Part shown: positions 23,089 to 34,489 of the stretch, one piece after another | Numbering within the stretch: the first letter of the stretch is position 1 | Layout: every line of letters starts with the position of its first letter | Source of the DNA: Siphonodentalium dalli | Taxonomy: Eukaryota > Mollusca > Scaphopoda > Gadilida > Siphonodentaliidae | DNA: 64,000 bases | Assembly (NCBI GenBank): GCA_032622095.1 | Contig: CP136062.1 | Span: 135,074,960-135,138,959 of the forward strand | Direction of reading: 5' to 3' | The notes under the pieces: generated by a model | Told to the model about the DNA's origin: nothing | Databases searched by the model: none | The model's input: the letters and a program-made list of their open reading frames with translations, nothing else | Program-made: the position numbers and the translations under genes

Positions 23089-24863
23089 GAGACATTTCGC
23101 AAAACTCACGTTTACGATTACGGATACGGATAGGGTACTACGTCACCAACATTTGTGTACTTTCTAATCGTTCTCGTATTTTACTATCCGTAATAACGGT
23201 TACGATTTCATGGTTTCTAATAAGCTCAAATAACACCTGAAATGTATTTTCTGCAATATATCACTTTACTCCGTTCGAGACTGTATATGTATGTGATGTA
23301 AACCATCCAGTTGTATTGAGCTACGACCTCGATATGCTGTTTAGATTGTCAATCACTGTACTCGTCGTCGTGAATCACGAGCTTCCCGCGAAATAAGATC
23401 GCTATTCACAACCGATAGCCACCGCTGACAGAAAACTTTACAGTAAGAGGAGTGCACTATGAAACCAGTCGCCAAAAATACAGTATATAGTGTGCGATGC
23501 ACGAGGAGGTTTGAGTGATTATTATGTGCAAGATAGTACACAATATATAGTGAAATTCAACAATTATTTAATTCAACAACCCATGGTGGTGTCCTAACGT
23601 GTGCAGTTATATAATGTCTCAGGAGAGCCTAAATAATGGCATAACCCTACTACTGAATAGTGAAAGATTTCGTGTTCTCTTCCCCTTTCCCGAATTGAAT
23701 AGTTCATTCAATTTAATAATATTCGGTTTTCGGTTGAAGTTGGGTTTTATATATCTCTCTCGTAGAGTCTGTAATACAGGGCATTTTAAAATTACATGGA
23801 ATTCATAACCGATTTTAAAATTACATGGAATTCATAACCGAGTTCTAAGTTACATAAAGTACTCTGTCTGAGTAATCTTAACCTACCCAGGATCCCGATT
23901 CAACTGGTAAGTAGTGATTTCTGCTCCTGAACCCTAACTAAAAGACTATTTGGCACCCCCACCGACATCACCAGAGCTCAGCAGTCCCTGTCAGGTTTGT
24001 TCTTTGCATTTATTTTTAATTTAAAAACCACGCGCAAATGCGGCATTTAAAGGTACTCAATCCGATTAGATGTCCCCATATCATCAGATACCAACATTTT
24101 TTTTTTTTGAAATGCCGCTTCTGTTATCAGAATCGAGTAATTGCTCAAAATTAATGCTAACCACAGTCAACTATATTATAAAATTGCCCAAAACCTGTTA
24201 TTTATTTTGTTCAACGAAATTTTGCCGGTTTGTCAAATATCTGACAAAAAAGCGACTTGATGCACATCGCTTCTACCGTGTCGACTTTGTTTCGATTTGG
24301 TAGTAACAAATCAGAAGTGGTGCACATCAGCGAGCTCACCAACCTTATGTCGGATTTCCTAAACCCAAAGAGGTGAAGCCGAAATAGCATTGAAATCAAA
24401 TCGCGGACTTGAAGGGGCTTGAACGATGGCGTCGTGGTTGATGTATATATAAGGTCCAAATTCAGGAACCCAGCTTCCCCATCAGCATAACGTCTATCTG
24501 GTCATCCATGCTAACAACGAACTGAATTTCCACCACATATGACCTGGCATTTATACCTGTATTGCCACAATATATCACGAGAATCCCGGGTCGTACGTTG
24601 TGACTGGTCGAATTATTGACAATATTAACAGGTCATGATTGTCGCATTGTTGAAAATGAGACGATAAGTGAAGTATTAAGGGACTGTATACCAAACACAC
24701 GCTTTGAGTTGTAAAAGTGGTACGAAATAATGATCGTACGTTTTCGTCAAAACCCTTACGCGTAATCGTTTTGCGAAAGGACTTTTTGGCCATACGGATA
24801 GACTTACGACTACGAATAGCTATCCGTATTCGTAATCGTAAACGTGAGGATGCGAAAGGTCTC
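23089..24863. mobile_element. Non-autonomous element with 45 bp inverted ends
   Basis: The left end 'gagacatttcgcaaaactca' plus 'cgtttacgattacgga' matches the reverse complement of 24812-24863. TA lies outside both ends (23087-23088 and 24864-24865), so a TA-type duplication is possible. Inside are two 29 bp tandem units (about 23787-23844, 'ttacatggaattcataaccg') and the TTAA-type arm at 24051. No transposase frame was found. Part of the left end recurs near 62745. Confidence 0.65.
24051..24230 (+). repeat. Arm of TTAA-type element, copy B
   Basis: Starts after TTAA (24047-24050) with AGGTACTCAATCCGATTAG, the same terminal bases as the element at 1295. Beyond about 20 bases it follows the copy at 11636 instead, sharing 'ctgttatcagaatcgagtaa'. 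Confidence 0.65.
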
Positions 24864-24865
24864 TA

Positions 24866-27800
24866 ACAAGAGAACGGACACGTATAGAAATCTGATTAAC
24901 GAATTCACCCTGTGCTGCGATCAACGCCGGGTCGTACACATGCTCCCGAAAAACAGAAATAGTTTCCAAGTAAAAAAAAGGTCCTCCATAAGGAGAGTAC
25001 ATATGTGTGTCGTTTTCGCGTCCATTGCCAGTTTGAAAGCTCTGTATCTCTGATTAGACTGACATTTTTCAGACCACTGACGATCATCGTTGGAGATAGA
25101 TGCCTAAAAAAAAAATTCAATTTCATTCTTAAGCAGCCACACACATCGTTTTAATTAATGTAAACTATCTGATACTGGCCACGCTATATGTAGCAAATTT
25201 TAAACAATAGACACATATATATATAGAGTCGGCGTTGTCGTTTTGCCTGCAGTCCGAAATCTACCGGTTTTTTTGTATTAGTTATATATAATCTTTTGTT
25301 TTTTGTTTTTTTGTGTATTAGTTATATACAATAATAATTTATGTTAGGTCATGTGAGTGGCATTGTGTTTTGAGGCACCTATCTTCCATGATTATCGTCA
25401 GGGCGATAACTGTGTCATGCAGTAGTGGCATAAGAGAAATGGGCCGTCCAAGTGCGCAGTGGACCTGAAAACTCACACCAACTTTCTTTGTGATGACTGG
25501 CTTTTCGATCTTAAATGGTATTTCATCTGTCTGTGATCATATGCGCGGTCAGGCCATAACCATATTATACATGGTTAAATACATTATTTGGCATGTACAC
25601 CTGTTTACTATCGTTGTATCCTACATAAACCTAGATCCATCTTGAAAAAAAACCAACGCTTTAGTCAGATAGGCGGCCTTGCATGTCAGAGAGTAACCTT
25701 GTCGTAAAGGCGGCAACTCAAATGGTAGAGTGTGATTGTGTGAATATTCCAGGATATGTTGCCCCTCTACAGCACTAGGTTATTATTATTAATTCCAGAA
25801 TACATTACCCCACTATACACAGCATCCACATATAGACGGAATTTATTGTGACGTCAAAATGTAAAACAAACTTCACGGGAACGCCCTTTGTGGGAAAAAA
25901 AGACAACTTGAATCAGGCGTCGCGTATATTTCCTTTTTCAGGATCAGTTTGTCTGGAAGATGTTATCGAATGTAGTTATTATATCCATGCATATGAGACG
26001 CATGGATCTAGTATGGGATTTTCATACTTTTTTAATTTGTTTTATTTTATGATTTTGTTTGTGAATATTGACATTAATCTGTTTGTACATAAAATATGTA
26101 TATAGCTATATAATTATATTGCCACAATGAAACATGCCAAAAAAGACCGAGTCGTGCGTATCCGTTGACCAGGCAAGGGATTATTTCTGGGGAGATATTG
26201 GGTTGAAAGGGACACCCTCGAGCCGAACGCAGCCAAAAGACAAATCAACCATTTCAATTTCGATCTTAAACTTCAAAAATTCGAATCCGTTATCATTTCT
26301 TGAAAGTTATTCATTTCGCTCCGAAAGATAGAGTGGCTGTGTACTTCATCGGTTTGTGTCCTTAATCATTTGGCTTCGTTCTGACGGAGAAACCGTTCTG
26401 TTAAACACATCGATTCCTCTATACATCATGCGCGTGTTTATTGCCGATGAACTTCTTCGTTATAGCCTGAGCATTGCAGTCATATACTTACTTTAATAAT
26501 ATTTTGGACGCAGTTAATTAGACATCGGACTCGTCGCGATTATAGCGGAACAATCCGAGGAACTCGAGATATACAAATTATAATTGGTCTCCATATGAAT
26601 ACATAATTTCGAAATCCCATGCATGCATGATAAATTTTCACCAGCGCGCGTGAAATCAATAACGTTGACGAGGCGAATGCGTCACTTGTCATGATAAATA
26701 AGTGTCAATTAACGATTATATATAGAGATAAGATTGTAACACCTTTATAGACTTGTTGTGAAATTTTATTCCACATTCAATTAACGATGATCCCATACAA
26801 ATGAAATTCGCAGGCTAGTGCCGCTATATATACTTTTCGTGGTACCATATGGGTGATTCTCCCGTAAACGAGCAAACCCATGTCCTGCGTTATTAGTTCA
26901 TCCTATGAAAAACATACATAAAAGTGATGGTAATTATCTTGTAGCTCACGATACAGGCATTTATTAGAGACATTTCGGGTTTAGTATATATGGACGTGTG
27001 ACAACATATATGCCATGTGTATATTACAGGCTACGTACCCCGAAACAGCATGTCCCAAATCAAAGGCATTCAACTTCCCTGATTGTTCCCATTCGTCACC
27101 GAACGATTTATCTTTAAACCAATTAATATTCTTGTGCGGAATTTTGCACTGAACGCCATGCAATTCGTATAATTTTTATGAAATTAAATATTTAGTTAGT
27201 GGAAAGCATGTGAAGTCTTCCAAAAGCATGTCCCGTTATATAGAATCATCACCCAAACGCACGATAAAGACGGCTGATATTTTCACCAGAAACATAGCTT
27301 GTTCATATATATATGGTTGCATCGTGGAGTAAATATCCTTTAATGTCTAGAAAAAATAAACCCAGGTTATGTTTCCTTGAATAATTTTTCAAAATCAACC
27401 TTTGAAACTAGAAATCGCTAGCGTATGTTTATTCAGCGTCATTACACAAACGCAGACCATTTGAATGTTACATGCTGTAGGCGAACGATTAAAAGTTTTT
27501 TTCGAAAGCTCACAGCGGTTGTTTGTTCATAAACTAGTTCATTTTCATAGGTGATGGATATTCAAAATATAAGAGCGCGCTGAAACGAAAATCGCCATTA
27601 CCCAAAACGCATCATTACCCAAACACTCCTTCTGTTTGGGTAATGACGCAATTTTAATTTTGAAATATCCAGAGACGCAAACACGATCTAACAAATAAAA
27701 CATGTTAAGGGATGATCTGGGTGTAGATAAAAAGAACAAATATGACATATGGATTAGTTTTAGTGCGTTTATATAAAATCGAGGGGGTGAGTAAATGAGT
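24866..27800. other. No gene recognised
   Basis: About 2.9 kb with short open frames of no known family. A small hairpin 'cattacccaaac...gtttgggtaatg' lies at 27616-27648. An 85-codon plus-strand frame at 25848-26105 is hydrophobic at its end but has no supporting signals. Confidence 0.4.
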
Positions 27801-27803
27801 GGT

Positions 27804-27829
27804 GGGGGGGGGGGGGGGGGGGGGGGGGG
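27804..27829 (+). repeat. 26-base G homopolymer
   Basis: Twenty-six G followed by 'tgatcaacgg'. The reverse complement (tgatca then C run) is the arrangement seen at 7031-7086, and 'tgatcaacttcag' with C and G runs occurs at 3355. Confidence 0.85.
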
Positions 27830-27830
27830 T

Positions 27831-29685
27831 GATCAACGGAATCTAACGAATTCTCTAAATGGATTGACGTTTACATCAAACAATCTCAGTGAGAAGCGGA
27901 TGACAGTTTGAAAGTCAATTATTTCCGTACTTTTCAACAATCGTTCTGCCTGCGGGGCGATTTCCGGCTCGTGTGTGATAGCAACGGCGTCAAAATACAC
28001 ATTTTGGACCATCAGAATATCTCACTGACAATTCTATCTGATTGAGTGCACCGAGAAACCCCTAAATACCAAATTTAAGTTCAATATCTTGAAACATGTA
28101 AGAGAAATCCATCGACAATGTGTTCTACTCTAAATTATCATTGCAATTTGGTGAACCCCTCGGGGAACAGACTTTGATTGACGTATGTTCACGTTGTCTA
28201 CATCAGAGTTCCTCGATCGTTTGGAGTCAAACCAAGTGTACGAGGGACCAGGGCATGCCCAACTTGATAGGAATCGCCTTTTATGCGATCAGAATCTGTT
28301 TCCAATTATCATATCTGAACGCTGTATTCGTTGACCTCTTAGAGAGTTTGAACTCTAAGTCACGCCTACAAAGCACATCAATTTCCACCACGTATATTCA
28401 AATGGCTGTATCTCATAGACGTCTCAACGTGCGGAGCTACACAATACGTCGTTTGGACGGATACATCATCGGCTACTCAAACAATATATACGCATAACGA
28501 TAATTCAACTATTAAAGGGCACATGTCAACAAGTTTTGGAGAAAGAGCGAATTTGACAATGACGTTGCCCTGATTCAACCCAAAAAAAACGTCATTGGCA
28601 CATGCTGTAATGAACGACCTTGATTGACCTTGACCTGGCCCTATAATTTTGCCAAATGTGATTTTCATGGTTACCAATATCTGTGCTACATACTCACATA
28701 AAATTCATCGGCATGTGACAAACTTTTTTTCTCCAGAATTTTCTGGACGAAATTGTTCATTTAATGGAGAATCACCCATGTGTATCAGATCATGTCTTGA
28801 TATTTTCTTCTTTTCAATCAAATGTGATATTAATTCGCGCTCGGTTAGAAAATGTTCAATTATATAGGGGGATCATTTGGTTGGAATTTTTGATTAGTTG
28901 GAAGCTTTTAGGTACCAGGTGAACATTTTAAATTATGTGTCGAGGGGAATACAAATTAAAATTTGTCAAGTTGAGAAAATGGACTGGTTCGCGGGGCGGT
29001 GAAAATTTACACCCTGGCCCCTCACGCAGCGATAAAATACATGTATTCTTTGTAAATGTCACAAACACAAGGGCTTGTAACACGCTCGCTGCTCCACCAC
29101 CCCACAATATCACCGCCCTTATACGCGGTATATGGCGTATTTAACCTCCACCCCCTCACAGACTTATGCACCGTACCTGCTTTACGTCATTGTAGTATTC
29201 ATGAGACACATATATACTACCATGAGGTATAGAGAAGGTATGTATATAGGGACGGCCCATGAGGGCAGTGTGGGTTTGAAGGGGTGGGCATTGGGCAATG
29301 GAGTGCAATTCAAGCCCACGTGGCATAAGCAGTAATCCCGAAATGAAATGTTATCATCTGAAAGATGAATTCTTGTTTTGTAATAATTAGCATGTTATGT
29401 TCAATTACTCAGCTTTTTATCATATCGGTAGGACCCAGTAATCCAAGGTCCCATCTTACCAATGATGAACATCATACAATAATACAGGAAATCTGTTTAT
29501 CTTTCAAAATTCATACCATTTGAAGCACCACAATAATTAAACGAGCTGAAGTTGGCATCGCATCGATAATTATATTTCAAAAACCACAATGATAACTGAT
29601 GGTGTCGTTTGGATGAGATGGGGAGCGGCACTAAGTTTGATAAGAATTTGTTTAGTCGCCGATTATCGCCAAACTTATACACAAC
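27831..29685. other. No gene recognised; one longer unassigned frame
   Basis: A plus-strand frame of 125 codons (28120-28497) starts at an ATG but has no domain, no signal peptide and no flanking splice or polyadenylation signals that convince me. The remaining frames are shorter. Confidence 0.35.
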
Positions 29686-29689
29686 CATT

Positions 29690-30730
29690 TACAAGATATC
29701 AGGAGTCTAATTATGTTGCTTAAAGCTGTCAAAGGTGGCGTCATTCGAGTCAGGGGATGCACTGATAAACTGCTGCTATTTGTGTTTGGTGAGAGATGGG
29801 GTGGGGCTCTAAATTTGATCGGAATTTGTTTAGTTGCCGATTACCACTGACATGGTAATGACCATTTTCAATTAGAAAGGCAACTACCCATAAATAATTG
29901 TCTATATTTGAGAATGTTCATGTCACGCCTGTTGAGCAATGGAAATTGGGCTGAGATGAGTTCTGTGTTATGGGTTTATAACCAAGTTAAAGCTGACAAT
30001 CATATGTTTTAACATTGTGGCAATAATCTAGGTGATTGCTCCCTGCTTGAGTGGACCACACCGCGTATCAACATTTGTTTTCATTGGGCTGGAATATTTT
30101 CGACTGCTTTATTCTTCATTATAATATAGGGGGGTATGATGCTATATATTGCAATTAAAAATTATTATTAATTATACTAGCAGTTCTTGGTACAGAAAAG
30201 GACCATAAACAATATTTTCAACATCTCAAATGTATTAAAATCCATTGTTTGTATATCGTATCTTAATAATTGCTCAGATTCTATATACAACGAAGATGAT
30301 GATATAAGAAATTCAAGACTTTTCGTCATGTAGATCCATAGAAATTCTTTGTTGAAAATCTCTTGCCATTTTTGGATGGATTTATGCAAAACGTGCCTCT
30401 CCCCCTTATCTATGTTAAAAGTGGTGCCGTTCGAGTCATTAATGAGGAGACGCCACATTTGGTGCTGTTTCGATCAGGGACAGAGAGAGGAGGGGCACTG
30501 ACATTGATAAGAATGTTTTCGTCACATGAGTCTGATACATATGATTAAAAGTTGGCAGAGCAGTGCTATGCGTTTGGGACGGATAGTCAGAAGCACCAGA
30601 CTTTATATAATCGTTTATTTCCTCTAAATTAGGCATCCACGTGGTACCAGGGATCTAATGGTGTGATTTGAATATGCCAAAATGGCGCCCTTTTAGTTAG
30701 GGTGGGTAGCGGCACCAAATTTGATACAAC
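29690..30730 (-). repeat. 'gactcgaatgacgcca' satellite-like family, reverse orientation
   Basis: Blocks at 29695-29860, about 30410-30560 and 30650-30730 share 'gctgtcaaaggtggcg', 'ttcgagtcagggg' and 'ggtgagagatgggg' with the reverse complement of the array at 34490-36240. Unrelated AT-rich DNA separates them. Confidence 0.65.
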
Positions 30731-31620
30731 GAAATTACTAATAGAAACCCATATAAAATGCATGGTTAATTGATAAAGACACAGAGTGTCCATTTACATG
30801 TAGTGTATCAATTTGATTATCAAGTCTGGAACAATGTGGAAATCATCTCATGCTATCGAGAATACAACCACGTTGATTATACCATTTCAAAAAATATATA
30901 TACTGGCTGAAACAGGCTCCACGCGGGAGCCTTTATTCGGCGTCGTTAGCCTGCGGCCACTGTGTGCGCATCGCGTACATATTTATTATGCTACTTCAAT
31001 ATATCATCGTGCAGATAGGTTGGTATTGGACCTAAAATCGGCATCGGTTCATATTGGACTTAAATTCTGGAATAAGCCCAGAGTGGACTTTTACCGCTAT
31101 TCCGTTGGATGGCGCGGGCCACAGTGGAAACACATATATAAAGAGCATACATCTGGTGCTTCAACATATCTTCATACAAATAGGTTCACATTGGATCTAA
31201 CATTCACATAGGTTCATATTGGACTTATTTGAATCTGAAATAAGCGAGATCTCCCGAGTCGAGGCCGTATTGATCCATCCAGCCCCGTTCCGTGGTCTCA
31301 GAGATTCACCCAACCCCGTTTCCGTGGTTTTGGTACTAATGGTCAAAGTTCTGGAGTAGCATTTCCATATAAGGAGCTTTTGAACATGCTACAACAAAAC
31401 TTTGACCTAGAGCACGAAAACAACGCAACTGGGCCTGGTGGATCCAATATGGCCGCGAGTTAGTGACAGGGCGTATAGGCCAATAGTGACTAACGCCGTT
31501 ATAACCTCCGCCAGGGTACCCCGAGTAACCACACCAAATTTGGTTGAAATCGGATAAACAGTCTGGGAGAAAAATACGGACAGACAGACGGACGGGCTGA
31601 CAGATCCTACACTTTTATAT
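30731..31620. repeat. Mixed dispersed repeats
   Basis: Contains 'ctgaaacaggctccacgcgg' (about 30904), repeated at 36275, and 'taggttcacattggatct'-like phrases in several copies (31020-31230). A closing 'cggacagacagacggacgg' run and 'ttatatatatactagc' (31577-31630) are typical of dispersed invertebrate repeats. A 132-codon open frame across it (30813-31211) is judged non-coding. Confidence 0.55.
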
Positions 31621-32760
31621 ATATACTAGCAGGGTTACCCGGCGTTGCCCAGGTTAAAGTGATGTGAAACCCTCTGCATATTATGGATATATGGTGGGAA
31701 TGGAGGATATTGTTGTTCAAAGCGTTACACATATTCTCATAAATTATATATCCAAATAGCACAAAACATGATTCTTACACACGGAATATAAGTAGTAGCC
31801 CTCATTGTCGGATCGGAGTGATTGTCATTTTGTTTATCGCGATTAATAAGGGGTGTGTCTTTTTACCGGATTCCGGATCCCGGATTTCGACCCGGATTTA
31901 GGTGTCTTTTTACCGGATTTCGACCAGGATTCGGGTATGAATTTCATGCTTGTTTTTTCACACATTTAACCCATTAAAAGCCGTTTCTGACACGCGGAAA
32001 CTGGTTAGGAGGTGAGATTAAACCAATATAGGGCTGTCGTGCTCATTCAACCCGATTAATCGTATTTAAAGGTACATATCGTGCCCGGATCAGCATACTT
32101 CTTATTTTTTCATATAGACACGGCGGTTGGATTGATTTTACGTGATCATGATGGGAACACACCATGTCCGGATCCGAATTAATTATCTCGTAATTATTGA
32201 TCATATTTAAAGGTAGATATCATGTCCGGATCCGGTTTTTTTCTCTCTCTTTTTTCCATATAAATTATCGTCTTTTTGATATATTAAATGTCACGTGGAA
32301 CAAAGTTATAAGTTGATTTTGAGACGTTATACTAGGCTGTTGGATTGATTTCACGGAATGATTATCGCATTTAAAGGTACACACCATGTGCGGAACCGAA
32401 TTAATTTCCACGTATTTACTGATAATATTTAAAGGTACAGATTATGCCCGGATCTGGATTTTCCTTCTTATAAAGTAATGCTTATTTAATACAATAAATG
32501 TAAACTGAGTCGCGTGGAACTAGGTTATAGATGTTGATGTTTAGATCAGATCATTCCCGGATTCGGATACGAATAGTTCTTTTCTATTTCATATAGATAG
32601 TCAAGTATTTAATACATTAAATGGCAGCTGAGCCACGCGGAACTCAGTTTATTTGGAAACGGTGAACATGGCGCTTGGATTGATTTCACGCGAGAATGAG
32701 CCCATTTACAGACAAACTTTATGCCCGGATCTGGATCCGGATTGTATGTGTCTTTTTCTA
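31621..32760 (+). repeat. Repeats with 'cccggatc' and 'atttaaaggtac' phrases
   Basis: Begins 'gcagggttacccggcgttgc' then TTAA and a diverged copy of the 16910 inverted-repeat end. From 32060, five loosely spaced units carry 'tttaaaggtacatatcgtgc' and 'cccggatctggat' variants (about 32066, 32207, 32369, 32428 and 32700). Confidence 0.55.
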
Positions 32761-32859
32761 ATTTGAGTGGATTCTTGTCTCGAGAACTTGTTAGCAAAGC
32801 GAAAACAGAATGTGTTACTGTTGTTGTTGCAGGGGGTTCCCAAGAGATTGCAGAGTAGA

Positions 32860-33664
32860 TTGTCCGGTAGGTGGAACAGACTTGAAAGGGTTAGAGTCTA
32901 ATCACGAAGCGACTGGACGTACTCTTCGTTCACTTGATACCAGCATGGGGTGCAATCTGATACAAGTTATTGTGGTAAGTAGGGAGGTCGATGTTCTAGT
33001 GGTTGCTTGGTTACCTAGACAAAGTTCCTGCAGATTGTGATGTGTTCGTGATGGCTGGAACATCCAAAAGCCCTAAAAGTATACCCATCAGGGATGTTGC
33101 CACCCAAATACCAAACTATATTATTGGTTTCATGCTTTAACAGGGTGTGATTCAACTTCGTTCATATATGGGGTGTCTAAAAGATCTACATGGAATATTT
33201 ACCTGGAAGGTTGTGAACTCTTAACGAGTATAGGTAATATTGCAATATCCACTGAAACAATTGAAAGGGCTGAACATTTTGTATGCAAGTTGTATAGTTT
33301 CCGATGCAAAACTCATCAATGTAAGATTTTCCCTCGGACAGAATCTCCCGAAAAGCTTCCACCAACCAGTGACTCATTTCATTATCGGTACCACCCTTTG
33401 AGAACAAACTACCACGTTTTAGTTTGGAAACAAGCAGCCATTCATATGCAAACATTCCCGGATCTTTCGACAATGGGATGGAAAGAAGAAAATGGTCCAT
33501 TAGGTCCAACCATGATGTCACTAGAACCCATTCCAAAATCAAGTCTCGAAATAATCAAATGTGGGTGCAAGAAGGGGTGTGTAACAGCAAGGTGTACATG
33601 CAGAAAATCAGAGTTACCCTGCACACCACTCTGCAATTGTGGAACTGACTGCAATAATAAATAA
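32860..33664 (+). pseudogene. Transposon-type protein: nuclease-like region plus Cys-rich tail (decayed)
   Basis: The 3' part is an open frame (33173-33664) ending CGCKKGCVTARCTC, CTPLCNCGTDC and NNK, a CXC-like cysteine tail. It is preceded by KLPPTSDSF and NYHVLVWKQA, a combination widespread in repeated genes of invertebrate genomes. Upstream, in shifted frames, are LESNHEA, VIVVSREVDVLVVA (usual form SRDTDVLVLL), DVFVMAGTSKS, IPIRDVATQIP and TGCDSTSFIYG, which resemble the acidic-residue nuclease-like part of the same family. Frameshifts near 33030 and 33140 and a Glu in place of Asp in SREVDV suggest decay. I know the family only as a recurrent repetitive protein and do not assign a transposon superfamily. 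Confidence 0.7.
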
Positions 33665-33769
33665 GGATTTTTGGTGACAATTTTTGGCTATATGAAGCAA
33701 GATTGTGTCGCATTGGGTGTTGATGAACCTGTATCATAATATTACTGATGATTTTCGAATTTTAACTGA

Positions 33770-34450
33770 TTATTATATTGGCCATTTTGAGTTGTCATTT
33801 TAGGTAAGAAATAATTATTGGTCGAGTTGCCAACATTGCTTTTTGGAATCCGATTACAAATTACATTTAGACACAACTGTATCAACCATTTGAAGAATAT
33901 ATTTCTGGAATACTTCACTTTCTTTACTTTATCTAATCTAGACTTTATTCTGATAGCGGCCATTTTGAATTGCATTTTAGGTCAGAAATAATTATTTGTC
34001 GAATTGCCAACATTGTTTTCTGGAATCAGAATACAAATTACATTTAGACACAACTGTCTAAACAATTTGAAGGATATATGTCCGGCATACTCCACTTTCT
34101 GCCATTTAAGACCGCAACAATTTATAAAATTCGCGTTTTTTGTCATTTTTGGGCACAAATTGGGTTAAATGTCAAACATTTTCTCTTTAAATTACCACAT
34201 ATGTTCTGTGAATAGTGTCTCTTGTCACAATTCGTTCGAAATTATGGAAATGCATAATATTCAAACGTCTTAGAACAACATATAATAGTAAACGAAAATC
34301 TAGACTTTGTTCTGATGGCGGCCATTTTGAATTGTAATTTTGGCTCAGAAATAATAATTTGTCGACTTGCCAACATTGGTTTTTGAAATCAGCATAAAAA
34401 TTACCTTTAGAAACAATTCTCAAAAGCTTCTGAAAGAAAAATGCCCGCAC
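33770..34450 (+). repeat. Tandem repeat, about 180 bp unit
   Basis: 'ggccattttgaattg' followed by 'gaaataattatttgtcg' and 'ttgccaacattg' occurs at about 33779, 33958 and 34319, each with 'acatttagacacaactgt' downstream. It directly follows the Cys-rich element relic. Confidence 0.72.
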
Positions 34451-34489
34451 CTTTCACTTTTATTCCATTTCGAACCTGACTAATATAAA

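Noticed and set aside
28120-28497. 125-codon plus-strand open frame
   Set aside because: No recognisable motif, no splice or polyadenylation context; kept only as a note in the region description.
30813-31211. 132-codon plus-strand open frame
   Set aside because: It runs across several dispersed repeat pieces, including duplicated 'taggttcacattggatct'-like phrases, and shows no domain.
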